Below, in pieces: positions 1-7,765 of a DNA stretch of 39,613 nucleotides. This stretch comes from Streptomyces smaragdinus (GTDB taxonomy: Bacteria; Actinomycetota; Actinomycetes; Streptomycetales; Streptomycetaceae), in the NCBI RefSeq assembly GCF_009604385.1, contig NZ_WEGJ01000048.1, forward strand, positions 1 to 39,613. Reading direction: 5' to 3'. The position numbers and the translations under genes were made by a program. The notes under the pieces were generated by a model, which was not told the origin of the DNA, did not search any database, and saw only the letters and a program-made list of their open reading frames with translations. Each line of letters opens with the position of its first letter. The first letter of the stretch is position 1.

Positions 1-186
1 GACAATCCGGTAGCCGCGTACGGAAGTAAGGGGACGTTCGACACGCCTGCGCGCGTACGGGAAACGCGCCTGGATGGACCACGACGCGGCAGTACGCGCG
101 TAGGTGTGTCGGGCGGCCCCGACCCACGACGGGACGGCGGCGAACCACAGCCCAAGGCGAGCTGACCAAGCAAAGCAACCCCCTAT

Positions 187-475
187 CCAGCCCGCCCGGC
201 GTTTGAGGGCAAGGCGCGCAGCGCCGACAAAGCCCGGCCGGCGCTTGAGGCCGGAGGCGCGCAGCGCCGACTCCATCCGCAGCACAACATCGCAAAGAAT
301 CCCCCCTCCAGCCCGCCCGGCGCTTGAGGGCAAGGCGCGCAGCGCCGACAGGCCCGGCCGGACGGCCGGAGACGCCCATGAGCCCGTCCGCAGGACAACA
401 GCGCGAGCTACACCGCCCTCCAGCCCGCCCGGCGCTTGAGGGCAACGCGCGCAGCGCCGATGAGCCCGGCCGAAC
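187..475. repeat. Cluster of four GC-rich intergenic repeat units
   Basis: Four copies of one unit lie at about 187-240, 236-271 (5' end shortened), 306-360 and 417-475. Each has the core CAGCCCGCCCGGCG, then TTTGAGGGC or CTTGAGGGC, then the palindromic GCGCGCAGCGCCGA and a CCCGGCCG tail. Units can fold into short hairpins. Similar CCCGCCCGGCG/TTGAGG elements are familiar in Streptomyces intergenic DNA. Apparent reading frames across them have atypical composition and look spurious. The rest of 1-538 shows nothing else I can name. Confidence 0.75.
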
Positions 476-507
476 GGCCGGAGAGACGCTGACAGGGGGG
501 CGGGAAT

Positions 508-527
508 CCCGCGCCAGGGGGCGCGGG
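508..527 (-). terminator. Hairpin after the ABC ATPase gene
   Basis: CCCGCGCC (508-515) pairs with GGCGCGGG (520-527) around a 4-nt loop. It lies just past the stop codon of the leftward ABC gene. There is no clear U-tract, as is common for Streptomyces terminators. Confidence 0.5.
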
Positions 528-538
528 GGGCGGAAAAC

Positions 539-1321
539 CTACGGTGTGGCGTCGAGGCGCTTCATGTGGTCCAGGACCGACTCCGGCGACGGGGAGCGGA
601 GCTCCGAGACGATGCGGCCGTCCGCCAGGAACACCACGCGGTCCGCGTAGGACGCCGCGACGGGGTCGTGGGTGACCATCACCACCGTCTGGGCCAGCTC
701 CCGTACAGAGTTCCGGAGGAACCCCAGCACCTCCGCCCCGGACCGGGAGTCGAGGTTCCCCGTCGGCTCGTCGGCGAAGATCAGGGCGGGGCGGCCCACC
801 AGAGCCCGGGCCACCGCGACCCGCTGCTGCTGGCCCCCGGACAGTTCGCTCGGGCGGTGCGCGAGGCGTCCCGCGAGACCCACCGTGTCCACCACCCGAT
901 CAAGCCATTCCCGGTCCGGCCGACGCCCCGCGATGGACAGCGGCAGCGTGATGTTCTCCAGCGCCGAAAGCGTCGGCAGCAGGTTGAACGCCTGGAACAC
1001 GAACCCGATCCGGTCCCGCCGCAGCCGCGTCAGCTGCTTGTCCTTCAGCCCCGTCAGCTCCGTGTCCCCCACCCGCACCGAGCCCGACGAGATCGAGTCC
1101 AGCCCCGCCATGCAGTGCATCAGCGTGGACTTCCCCGACCCGGACGGGCCCATGATCGCGGTGAACTCGCCGCTTCCGAAGGCCACGGACACCGCGTCGA
1201 GGGCGACGACCCGGGTGTCGCCCTCCCCGTAGACCTTGGTCAGATCGGTGGCTACGGCGGCCGGCGCACCCCGGTCCGCGGGGGAGGCGGCGGTCGGGGC
1301 GCCGGAGGTCATCGTGGTCAC
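539..1321 (-). CDS. ABC transporter ATP-binding protein, LolD/MacB type
   Basis: This 260-residue nucleotide-binding subunit powers a membrane transporter, probably of the LolD/MacB/FtsE-like class that works with FtsX-type permeases. Visible motifs are Walker A GPSGSGKST (58-66), Q-loop FVFQAFNLLP around Q110, signature LSGGQQQRV (160-168), Walker B ALIFADEPT (179-187) and switch His218. The GTG start at 1321 has AGGAG about 10 nt upstream; an ATG three codons in is an alternative. No permease gene is adjacent: downstream are repeats and upstream is the bldA tRNA. The partner is therefore either outside the window to the left or unlinked. The substrate cannot be inferred. Confidence 0.93.
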   Translation of the reverse strand: MTTMTSGAPTAASPADRGAPAAVATDLTKVYGEGDTRVVALDAVSVAFGSGEFTAIMGPSGSGKSTLMHCMAGLDSISSGSVRVGDTELTGLKDKQLTRLRRDRIGFVFQAFNLLPTLSALENITLPLSIAGRRPDREWLDRVVDTVGLAGRLAHRPSELSGGQQQRVAVARALVGRPALIFADEPTGNLDSRSGAEVLGFLRNSVRELAQTVVMVTHDPVAASYADRVVFLADGRIVSELRSPSPESVLDHMKRLDATP

Positions 1322-1579
1322 GGCGGAGGGCTCCTGTCACGGGCGCGGACTGTTCTCGGTCATGTCCCATGCTTCCGCACCCTCGTGACCACGGGATCAG
1401 CCCAGGTTCCCGTATCGGAGGCAGTCGCAAGAGGTACGTGAAACCCCCTGCGTCATCCCTGGGTATGACCTCAAACGTGCGTCCGGTGGGACTCGTGCAT
1501 GGCTTTGATACGGCCTCACTTCGCGTGAATTCAAGCCAACATCAGTCCGACGGTGCCCAGTTCGAACCGTGTTCGCGGA

Positions 1580-1585
1580 TAGTCT
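1580..1585 (+). promoter_or_regulatory. Candidate bldA -10 box (in the 1322-1650 gap)
   Basis: The 1322-1650 interval has no convincing gene. TAGTCT (1580-1585) fits the TANNNT -10 consensus and would start a transcript near 1592, leaving a leader of roughly 59 nt to be trimmed from the tRNA. No good -35 box is visible. A GTGTG...CACAC inverted repeat (1619-1642) lies in the leader just before the mature 5' end. Confidence 0.4.
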
Positions 1586-1650
1586 GGTTACGCGCCAGGG
1601 GTGGTCCGTACGCGCAGCGTGTGGATCGGCCTCACCGCACACGAGGGTCT

Positions 1651-1732
1651 GCCCGGATGGTGGAAAGCAGACACGGCGACCTTAAAAGTCGCTGGCCTTC
1701 GGGCCGTGCCGGTTCAAGTCCGGCTCCGGGCA
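1651..1732 (+). tRNA. bldA: tRNA-Leu(UAA), bldA
   Basis: An 82-nt class II tRNA. The acceptor stem pairs GCCCGGA (1651-1657) with TCCGGGC (1725-1731), followed by discriminator A1732. The anticodon stem is GCGAC/GTCGC (1676-1680, 1688-1692) around loop CTTAAAA, giving anticodon UAA at 1683-1685. A long variable arm with GGCC-TTCG-GGCC follows, then T-arm GCCGG/CCGGC with loop TTCAAGT. CCA is not encoded in full: the next bases are CCC. UAA reads the very rare UUA codon. In Streptomyces this tRNA is BldA, the developmental and antibiotic switch. The neighbouring cystathionine beta-synthase and ndh/ppx/eno/rpf gene order agrees. Confidence 0.96.
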
Positions 1733-1745
1733 CCCCGGCGCTCCG

Positions 1746-1802
1746 GTGTGCCGCTACAGCCGGGGGCTCCGGATACGTCCGGAAGGCAAGCTACCGGCAC
1801 AC
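1746..1802. other. Structured element between bldA and its terminator
   Basis: GTGTGCCG (1746-1753) is complementary to CGGCACAC (1795-1802), and the stem extends three more positions with one mismatch. Inside it, TCCGGA-TACG-TCCGGA (1768-1783) forms a second hairpin. It lies 13 nt past the mature tRNA end. It may be a pre-tRNA trailer structure, or part of the 3' untranslated region of the convergent cystathionine beta-synthase gene. Confidence 0.45.
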
Positions 1803-1806
1803 GGAA

Positions 1807-1836
1807 GGGCCCGGTTCCCCCGCGGGGACCGGGCCC
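1807..1836. terminator. Bidirectional terminator between bldA and cbs
   Basis: GGGCCCGGTTCCCC (1807-1820), loop CGC, then GGGGACCGGGCCC (1824-1836). The near-perfect stem lies between convergent transcription units (bldA rightward, cbs leftward), so it probably serves both. Confidence 0.75.
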
Positions 1837-1881
1837 GTCGTGTTCGTACGGGGATCCCCCGGCCGGGGGATCAGGCACCCC

Positions 1882-3270
1882 TCAGTGCGGCGCCCCGTGC
1901 GCCAGATACGCCAGCAGGTCCTGCCGGGAGACGACCCCCGTGGGCTTGCCCTCGACGAGCACGATCGCCGCGTCCGCCCCCTCCAGCACCGCCATCAGGT
2001 CCGCGACCGGCTCCCCGGAGCCGACCTGCGGCAGCGGGGCGCTCATGTGCTTCTCCAGCGGGTCCGTGAGGTCCGCGCTGCGGGTGAACAGCGCGTCCAG
2101 CAGCTCCCGTTCGACGACCGAACCCACGACCTCCGCCGCCATCACGTCGGGATGTCCGGCGCCCGGCTTGACGATGGGCATCTGCGAGACCCCGTACTCC
2201 CGCAGCACCTCGATCGCCTGGCCGACCGTCTCCTCGGGGTGCATGTGCACCAGCGAGGGCAGCCCGCCCTCCTTGTACGCGAGGACGTCCGCGACCCGGC
2301 CGTTCGCGGACTCCTCGGCGAGGAAGCCGTAGTCCGCCATCCAGTCGTCGTTGAAGATCTTGCTGAGGTAGCCGCGCCCGCTGTCCGGCAGCAGCACCAC
2401 GACCACGTCGTCCTCGCCCAGCGACTTCGCCGCCTCCAGCGCGGCGACGACGGCCATCCCGCAGGAGCCGCCGACCAGCAGGCCCTCCTCGCGGGCGAGA
2501 CGGCGGGTCATCTGGAAGGAGTCCTTGTCGGACACCGCGATGATCTCGTCGGGGACGGCCGCGTCGTACGCCGTGGGCCAGAAGTCCTCGCCGACGCCCT
2601 CGACGAGGTACGGGCGGCCGGAGCCGCCGGAGTACACGGAGCCCTCGGGGTCGGCGCCGATCACCTTGACCGTGCCGCCGGAGACCTCCTTGAGGTAGCG
2701 GCCGGTGCCGGAGATTGTGCCGCCGGTGCCGACGCCCGCGACGAAGTGCGTGATCTTCCCGTCCGTCTGTTCCCACAGCTCCGGGCCGGTGGAGTGGTAG
2801 TGCGACAGCGGGTTGTTCGGGTTGCTGTACTGGTCGGGCTTCCAGGCGCCGGGCGTCTCACGGACCAGCCGGTCGGAGACGTTGTAGTACGAGTCGGGGT
2901 GCTCGGGGTCGACGGCCGTGGGGCAGACGACGACCTCCGCGCCGTACGCCCGGAGCACGTTGATCTTGTCGGTGGACACCTTGTCCGGGCAGACGAAGAT
3001 GCACTTGTAGCCCTTCTGCTGGGCCACGATCGCCAGCCCCACGCCGGTGTTTCCGGAGGTCGGCTCGACGATGGTGCCGCCGGGCTTGAGATCCCCGCTC
3101 TCCTCCGCGGCCTCGATCATCCGTACGGCGATGCGGTCCTTCACGCTGCCGCCCGGATTGAAGTACTCGACCTTCGCCAGCACGGTTGCGCGGATGCCCT
3201 CGGTGACTCGGTTGAGCTTGACGAGGGGTGTGTTGCCGACGAGGTCGATCATCGACTCGTGATACTGCAC
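1882..3270 (-). CDS. cbs: Cystathionine beta-synthase
   Basis: This PLP enzyme condenses serine with homocysteine to cystathionine in transsulfuration. The protein has 462 residues. PLP-binding Lys44 lies in GSVKDR (41-46), the substrate loop TSGNTG is at 71-76, and a glycine-rich phosphate loop (GTGGTISGTGRYLK) follows. The last ~130 residues form a pair of CBS domains, the usual regulatory module that binds adenosyl ligands, so this is a CBS rather than a plain cysteine synthase. The GTG start at 3270 has AGGAG 5 nt upstream; an in-frame extension to 3303 lacks a ribosome site. A TAACCT -10-like box lies upstream at about 3320. The gene is convergent with bldA. Confidence 0.95.
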   Translation of the reverse strand: MQYHESMIDLVGNTPLVKLNRVTEGIRATVLAKVEYFNPGGSVKDRIAVRMIEAAEESGDLKPGGTIVEPTSGNTGVGLAIVAQQKGYKCIFVCPDKVSTDKINVLRAYGAEVVVCPTAVDPEHPDSYYNVSDRLVRETPGAWKPDQYSNPNNPLSHYHSTGPELWEQTDGKITHFVAGVGTGGTISGTGRYLKEVSGGTVKVIGADPEGSVYSGGSGRPYLVEGVGEDFWPTAYDAAVPDEIIAVSDKDSFQMTRRLAREEGLLVGGSCGMAVVAALEAAKSLGEDDVVVVLLPDSGRGYLSKIFNDDWMADYGFLAEESANGRVADVLAYKEGGLPSLVHMHPEETVGQAIEVLREYGVSQMPIVKPGAGHPDVMAAEVVGSVVERELLDALFTRSADLTDPLEKHMSAPLPQVGSGEPVADLMAVLEGADAAIVLVEGKPTGVVSRQDLLAYLAHGAPH

Positions 3271-3463
3271 CGGTACTCCTGACGCGCGGGGCCTGTAGGC
3301 CACGGGGGGATATGGCGCTCAGGTTATGCCCATGAGCGCGACCGTAGTGTTCCCCGAGTGACGTGGCGTATCCGGGTTGCCGGGGCCGGGCCCATGATTG
3401 CGCCGGCGCCCCGTGTGGGAAACAAGACCGTAAGAGGACGCGCGTAGACGAAGGGCCCGGCGG

Positions 3464-4480
3464 ATGACGATGTCGAGGGCGAGGGCCGCCCGCCGTATCG
3501 CGGCGGCCGCGGCGTACGGGGGCGGCGGCATCGGGCTGCTCGGCGGGGCCGCCGTGGGGCTGCTGGTGGCCGAGGTGCAGCTGGCGCGGCATCGCGTGGG
3601 CGGCTCGGACGTCGAGGTGCCGGCGGCGGACGGGCGGTACGGGCCGGCGTTCACCCGGGGCGGGGACGAGGAGCCGGTGCGGCTGGCGTTCCTGGGGGAC
3701 TCGACGGCCGCGGGGCAGGGTGTGTACCGGCCGCGGCAGACGCCCGGGGCGCTGGTGGCGTCGGGGCTGGCGGCGGTGGCGGAGCGGCCGGTGGAGCTGC
3801 GGAACGTGGCGCTGCCGGGGGCGCAGAGCGACGATCTGGGCCGGCAGGTGACGGAGCTGCTGGGCGCGGAGGGGGGCGCGCCGGACGCGGCGGTGATCAT
3901 AATCGGGGCGAACGACGTGACCCACCGGATGCCGGCGGCCGTGTCCGTACGGCATCTGAACGAGGCCGTCGCGGCGCTGCGGGAGGCCGGGGCGGAGGTC
4001 GTCGTGTGCACCTGCCCCGACATGGGGAGCGTGGAGCACGTGTACCAGCCGCTGCGGTGGCTGGCGCGGCGGCTGTCGCGGCAGCTGGCTGCGGCGCAGA
4101 CGATCGGGGTGCTGGCCCACGGCGGCCGTACGGTGTCGCTGGGCGATCTGCTGGGGCCGGAGTTCTCGGCGAACCCGCGGGAGATGTTCGGCCCCGACAA
4201 CTACCACCCCTCCGCGGAGGGCTACGCGACGGCCGCGATGGCGGTCCTGCCCACGGTGTGCGCGGCGCTGGGCCTGTGGCCGGCGGAGGACGAGCGGCCG
4301 GACCGGGCCCGCGAGGAGGGCGTCCTGCCGGTGGCGGAGGCGGCGGCGCGCGCGGCCTCGGATCCCGGTACGGAGGTCGCGGCGGTGCCCTCGCCCCCGG
4401 GTCGCGGGCCGTGGGCGCTGCTGAAGCACCGGCGCAGGCGGCGGGTGCCGACGCCGCAGACGTCGCCGTCGGCGGCCTGA
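3464..4480 (+). CDS. Membrane-anchored SGNH/GDSL hydrolase
   Basis: This is a 338-residue esterase/lipase-type hydrolase. Block I is FLGDS with nucleophile Ser80; block II gives the oxyanion Gly (near 120); block III is GAND (148-151); block V is DNYH with Asp245 and His248. An N-terminal hydrophobic stretch (about 16-38) after several arginines looks like a signal anchor or uncleaved signal, putting the enzyme at or outside the membrane. The C-terminal ~60 residues are low-complexity and end in a basic tail. It is divergent from cbs. The natural substrate is unknown; members act on acyl esters of lipids or glycans. Confidence 0.9.
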   Translation: MTMSRARAARRIAAAAAYGGGGIGLLGGAAVGLLVAEVQLARHRVGGSDVEVPAADGRYGPAFTRGGDEEPVRLAFLGDSTAAGQGVYRPRQTPGALVASGLAAVAERPVELRNVALPGAQSDDLGRQVTELLGAEGGAPDAAVIIIGANDVTHRMPAAVSVRHLNEAVAALREAGAEVVVCTCPDMGSVEHVYQPLRWLARRLSRQLAAAQTIGVLAHGGRTVSLGDLLGPEFSANPREMFGPDNYHPSAEGYATAAMAVLPTVCAALGLWPAEDERPDRAREEGVLPVAEAAARAASDPGTEVAAVPSPPGRGPWALLKHRRRRRVPTPQTSPSAA

Positions 4481-4486
4481 CGTACG

Positions 4487-4527
4487 CCGAAGGGCCCCTC
4501 CCCCACGGATCGGGAGGGGCCCTTCGG
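4487..4527. terminator. Bidirectional terminator between SGNH gene and ndh
   Basis: CCGAAGGGCCCCTCCC is followed by its exact complement GGGAGGGGCCCTTCGG, with a 9-nt loop. It lies between the stop codons of two convergent genes. Confidence 0.85.
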
Positions 4528-4548
4528 TGTGTGCTGTGCGGCGCCGGG

Positions 4549-5946
4549 TCAGGAGGCCTTCGCGGTCTCCTTGACCTCCTTCGCCTCGGCCGGGGCGGCG
4601 GCCTTGGCTGCGGCGGCGGCCGTCACCGGGGCGGCGGCCTCGTAGAACTCGTCGCGCGGGGACTGGATCGCGCCCAGCGAGACGACCTCACGCTTGAGGA
4701 ACATCGCCAGCGTCCAGTCGGCGAGCACCCGGATCTTGCGGTTGAAGGTCGGGACGGCCATGCCGTGGTAGCCACGGTGCATGTACCAGGCCAGACGGCC
4801 CTTCAGCTTCAGCTTGAACTTGCCGAGGACGATCATCGCGACGCCCTTGTGCAGGCCCAGGCCCGCGACGGCGCCCTTGTTCTTGTGCCGGTACTCGCGC
4901 TGCGGGAAGCCGCGCATCTCGGACACCACGTTGTCGCCGAGGACCTTCGCCTGCCGCAGCGCGTGCTGGGCGTTGGGCGGGCACCAGGCGCCGGGGCCGG
5001 AGGCCAGGTCGGGGACCTGGGCGTTGTCGCCCGCGGCCCAGACGCCGGTCATGCCCTGCACCTGGAGGGTGGCGGCGGTGTCCACGTGGCCGCGCGGGCC
5101 GAGCGGCAGGCCGTACTCCCTGAGGACCGGGTTCGGCTTGACGCCGGCGGTCCACACCAGGGTGTTGGAGTCGACCTCGAGGCCGTTCTTGAGGACGACG
5201 TGGCCGTCGACACAGGACTCCAGGGAGGTGCCGAGGTAGACCTCGATACCGCGCTGCTGGAGGTGCTTGAGGCCCCACTTGCCGAGCTCCGGACCGACCT
5301 CGGGGAGGATCTTGTCGGCGGCGTCGACGAGGATGAAGCGCATGTCGTCGCGGGTGATCGACGGGTAGTACTTCTCCGCGTCGCGCGCCAGGTCCTCGAC
5401 CTCGCCTATGGTCTCCGCGCCGGCGAAGCCGCCGCCGACGAAGACGAAGGTGAGCGCCCTGCGGCGGATGTCCGGGTCGGTGGTCGACTCGGCCTTGTCG
5501 AGCTGCTCGAGGACGTGGTTGCGCAGGCCGATGGCCTCCTCGACGCCCTTCATACCGATGCCCTGCTCGGCGAGGCCGGGGACCGGGAAGGTGCGGGAGA
5601 CCGCGCCGAGCGCGACGACGAGGTAGTCAAAGGGCACCTCGTACGCCTCGCCCACCAGGGGCTCGACTCGGGCGGCCTTGCGGTCCTGGTCGATGGTCGT
5701 GACCCGGCCGGTGAGCACCTCGGCCCCGGGCAGCACCCGGCGCAGGGGCACCACGACGTGGCGCGGGGAGATGCTGCCGGCGGCAGCTTCGGGGAGGAAG
5801 GGCTGGTACGTCATGTACGAGCGGGGGTCGACGACCGTCACGGTCGCCTCGCCGTAGCGCATCTTCTTGAGGATGCGGCGGGCCGCGTACAGGCCGACGT
5901 AACCGCCGCCTACTACGAGGATCCTGGGACGCTCCGTGGTGCTCAT
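4549..5946 (-). CDS. ndh: Type II NADH dehydrogenase (NDH-2)
   Basis: This single-subunit, non-proton-pumping enzyme passes electrons from NADH via FAD to menaquinone at the inner face of the membrane. The protein has 465 residues. FAD-binding GGGYVG is at 13-18, the NADH-binding dinucleotide fold GGGFAG at 171-176, AAGDN at 304-308 and the quinone-site-like AQHALRQ at 327-333. The C-terminal half carries the amphipathic region that docks on the membrane and ends in an Ala/Lys-rich tail. The ATG start at 5946 follows a weak GAAG site. Two Rex-like operators lie upstream (5981-5998 and 6205-6222), implying control by the NADH/NAD+ ratio. Confidence 0.95.
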   Translation of the reverse strand: MSTTERPRILVVGGGYVGLYAARRILKKMRYGEATVTVVDPRSYMTYQPFLPEAAAGSISPRHVVVPLRRVLPGAEVLTGRVTTIDQDRKAARVEPLVGEAYEVPFDYLVVALGAVSRTFPVPGLAEQGIGMKGVEEAIGLRNHVLEQLDKAESTTDPDIRRRALTFVFVGGGFAGAETIGEVEDLARDAEKYYPSITRDDMRFILVDAADKILPEVGPELGKWGLKHLQQRGIEVYLGTSLESCVDGHVVLKNGLEVDSNTLVWTAGVKPNPVLREYGLPLGPRGHVDTAATLQVQGMTGVWAAGDNAQVPDLASGPGAWCPPNAQHALRQAKVLGDNVVSEMRGFPQREYRHKNKGAVAGLGLHKGVAMIVLGKFKLKLKGRLAWYMHRGYHGMAVPTFNRKIRVLADWTLAMFLKREVVSLGAIQSPRDEFYEAAAPVTAAAAAKAAAPAEAKEVKETAKAS

Positions 5947-5980
5947 GTCTTCGAGTATCCAGCACCCACACGGGGGTCGC

Positions 5981-5998
5981 TCGTGAGGGGGTTCACAA
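5981..5998 (-). promoter_or_regulatory. Rex-like redox operator at ndh (proximal)
   Basis: On the minus strand the 18-mer is TTGTGAACCCCCTCACGA. The Rex consensus TTGTGAANNNNTTCACAA is matched at 12 of 14 defined positions. It lies 35-52 nt before the ndh start. Rex represses respiratory genes when NADH is low in S. coelicolor, so the target is biologically coherent. Confidence 0.7.
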
Positions 5999-6204
5999 GG
6001 TTGTCGACCTGTGGTGCTACACTGCGCGGCCGCACTTTCCGGGGGTGTCCTGAGTACCGGGGGTTACGTGGGCGTTAAGGCCCTGACCAGCGGTTTCCCC
6101 TTTACGCGGCCTTGTTGTCACGTTGACGCAAAGCCCATGTTGCACCGGTGTGACGGAGGCGGCTCAGGTGGGCTGCCGACAGGTGGTCCACCGGGCCGAA
6201 ATCC

Positions 6205-6222
6205 ATGTGAAAATCTTCACGA
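6205..6222 (-). promoter_or_regulatory. Rex-like redox operator at ndh (distal)
   Basis: The plus-strand 18-mer ATGTGAAAATCTTCACGA matches 12 of 14 defined positions of TTGTGAANNNNTTCACAA. It is about 260 nt before the ndh start, in the same ndh-ppx gap as the proximal site. The 5947-6296 gap otherwise holds no gene I can support. Confidence 0.6.
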
Positions 6223-6244
6223 AGTTCGTCGCGCGGAGGGCTCA

Positions 6245-6270
6245 CCGGACGCCCCGGGAGGGCCGTCCGG
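6245..6270. terminator. Hairpin downstream of ppx
   Basis: CCGGACG (6245-6251) pairs with CGTCCGG (6264-6270). It follows the ppx stop in the leftward direction. On the plus strand it is followed by CCTCTTTT, an unusually good T-tract for this genome. Confidence 0.55.
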
Positions 6271-6296
6271 CCTCTTTTCCGGGGGTCCGGCCACGG

Positions 6297-7214
6297 CTAC
6301 CGGAGGCAGCTGAACGCGATGCCGTCGAGGATGTCGTGCTCGCTCACCACGACCTCCTTCGCGCCGGTGCGGTCGATGATCCCCAGGAGGACCAGGGCGC
6401 CCGCGGTGATGACGTCCACCCGGCCCGGGTGCATCACGGGGATCGCGGCCCGTTCGGCGTGGGTGGAGCGCAGGAGTCGCTCCGTGAGCTCGCGGACCCG
6501 GGTGGCCGTGAGGCGGCTGTGGTGGATGGCCGCCGAGTCGTACGCCGGGAGGTCCAGCGCCATGCCCGCCATCGTGGTCACCGTGCCGGCGAGGCCGACC
6601 AGGGTGTTCGCCTCGGTCAGGGGGACCGTTTCGGCGGCCTCGTCCAGGGCGGCCTCGATGTCGGCGCGGGCGGCGGCGACCTGGGCTTCTGTGGGCGGGT
6701 CGTCGAAGTGGTGGCGTTCCGTGAGGCGGACGCAGCCGATGTTCACCGAGCGGGCAGCCCTGACGTGGTCGTCGCCGACGACGAACTCCGTGGAGCCGCC
6801 GCCGATGTCCACCACGAGGTAGGGGCGTTCGAGGCTGCCGGTCAGCTCCTTCGTGGCGCCGGTGAAGGAGAACTCCGCCTCCTGGGCGCCGGTGATCACC
6901 TCGGGGGTGACGCCGAGGATGTCGCGTACGCCCCGTACGAAGTCGTCGCGGTTCTCCGCGTCGCGGGAGGCGGAGGTGGCGACGAAGCGGAGGTGCTCGG
7001 CGCCGAGGTCGCGGATGACGGCCGCGTACTCGCGGCAGGCCTCGAACGTGCGCTCCAGGGCCTCGGGGGCCAGGCGGCCGGTGCGGTCGACGCCCTGGCC
7101 GAGGCGGACGATGCGCATCCGGCGGTCGAGGTCGGTGAGGGTTTCGCCGGTCACGTCCGCCACGAGGAGGCGGATGGAGTTCGTGCCGCAGTCGACGGCG
7201 GCCACCCGGGTCAC
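6297..7214 (-). CDS. ppx: Exopolyphosphatase, Ppx/GppA family
   Basis: This 305-residue ASKHA-fold phosphatase removes terminal phosphate from polyphosphate, and possibly from pppGpp. The phosphate-1 loop is DCGTNSIRLL (8-17), ITGAQEAEFSF carries the conserved catalytic-region glutamate, VVDIGGGSTEF is the phosphate-2 loop, and GLAGTVTTMA is the adenosine/phosphate motif. The length fits the short actinobacterial two-domain form without a C-terminal HD domain. The GTG start at 7214 has AGGAG 8 nt upstream and shares the bases GTGA with the stop of the DUF501 gene, so the two are translationally coupled. A long in-frame upstream extension is non-coding overlap. Confidence 0.93.
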   Translation of the reverse strand: MTRVAAVDCGTNSIRLLVADVTGETLTDLDRRMRIVRLGQGVDRTGRLAPEALERTFEACREYAAVIRDLGAEHLRFVATSASRDAENRDDFVRGVRDILGVTPEVITGAQEAEFSFTGATKELTGSLERPYLVVDIGGGSTEFVVGDDHVRAARSVNIGCVRLTERHHFDDPPTEAQVAAARADIEAALDEAAETVPLTEANTLVGLAGTVTTMAGMALDLPAYDSAAIHHSRLTATRVRELTERLLRSTHAERAAIPVMHPGRVDVITAGALVLLGIIDRTGAKEVVVSEHDILDGIAFSCLR

Positions 7215-7741
7215 TTCTGGCTCTCCTGCGGAGGTGTCACGCAGGGGCCCTTGCGCCACCACTCCGGGAGCATCCCGATCGCCTCGTCGCCGAGGGGGTT
7301 GACGCCGGGGCCCGCGGCCAGGGAGTGCGCCACCAGGACGTGGAGGCACTTGACGCGGTCGGGCATGCCGCCGGCGGAGGGGAAGTTCTCCAGGACGCCG
7401 AGCTGGTCGCGGCGTTCGAGGTAGTCCTCGTGGGCCTTGCGGTAGGCGGCGGCCAGGTCCGCGTCCTCGGCCAGGCGGGCGGTCATGTCCTTCATGACGC
7501 CGTCGGCCTCCAGCGTGCCGATCGCGCTGTTCGCGCGGGGGCACGTCAGGTAGTAGAGGGTGGGGAAGGGGGTGCCGTCGGGGAGCCGCGGTGACGTCTC
7601 CACGACGTCGGGGTTGCCGCAGGGGCAGCGGTGCGCGATCGCCCGCGTGCCGCGGGGGGTGCGGCCGAGCTGCTCCTTGACCGTGGCCAGGTCCGCGTCG
7701 GTGGGCTCGGTGTGCGGGGTGGTGGGCGGGGGTGTTTCCAT
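7211..7741 (-). CDS. DUF501 domain protein
   Basis: A 176-residue protein of the DUF501 family, found next to ppx in actinobacteria. Function is unknown. A Cys/His-rich N-terminal patch (AHRCPCGNPDVVE) and a second Cys in YYLTCPRAN suggest a possible metal site. Other conserved-looking segments are GGMPDRVKCLHVLVAHSLA and GVNPLGDEA. The order divIC-DUF501-ppx with a 24-nt gap and a 4-nt overlap suggests one operon. Confidence 0.9.
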   Translation of the reverse strand: METPPPTTPHTEPTDADLATVKEQLGRTPRGTRAIAHRCPCGNPDVVETSPRLPDGTPFPTLYYLTCPRANSAIGTLEADGVMKDMTARLAEDADLAAAYRKAHEDYLERRDQLGVLENFPSAGGMPDRVKCLHVLVAHSLAAGPGVNPLGDEAIGMLPEWWRKGPCVTPPQESQK

Positions 7742-7765
7742 ACGGCGATCCTCTCAGAGGCGGGG

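Noticed and set aside
187..475. Possible CRISPR array from the repeated units
   Set aside because: Only four units, irregular spacing, one truncated, no unique uniform spacers and no cas genes.
6065..6120. Small protein gene in the ndh-ppx gap
   Set aside because: Short plus-strand frames there lack ribosome sites and coding-type third-position bias.
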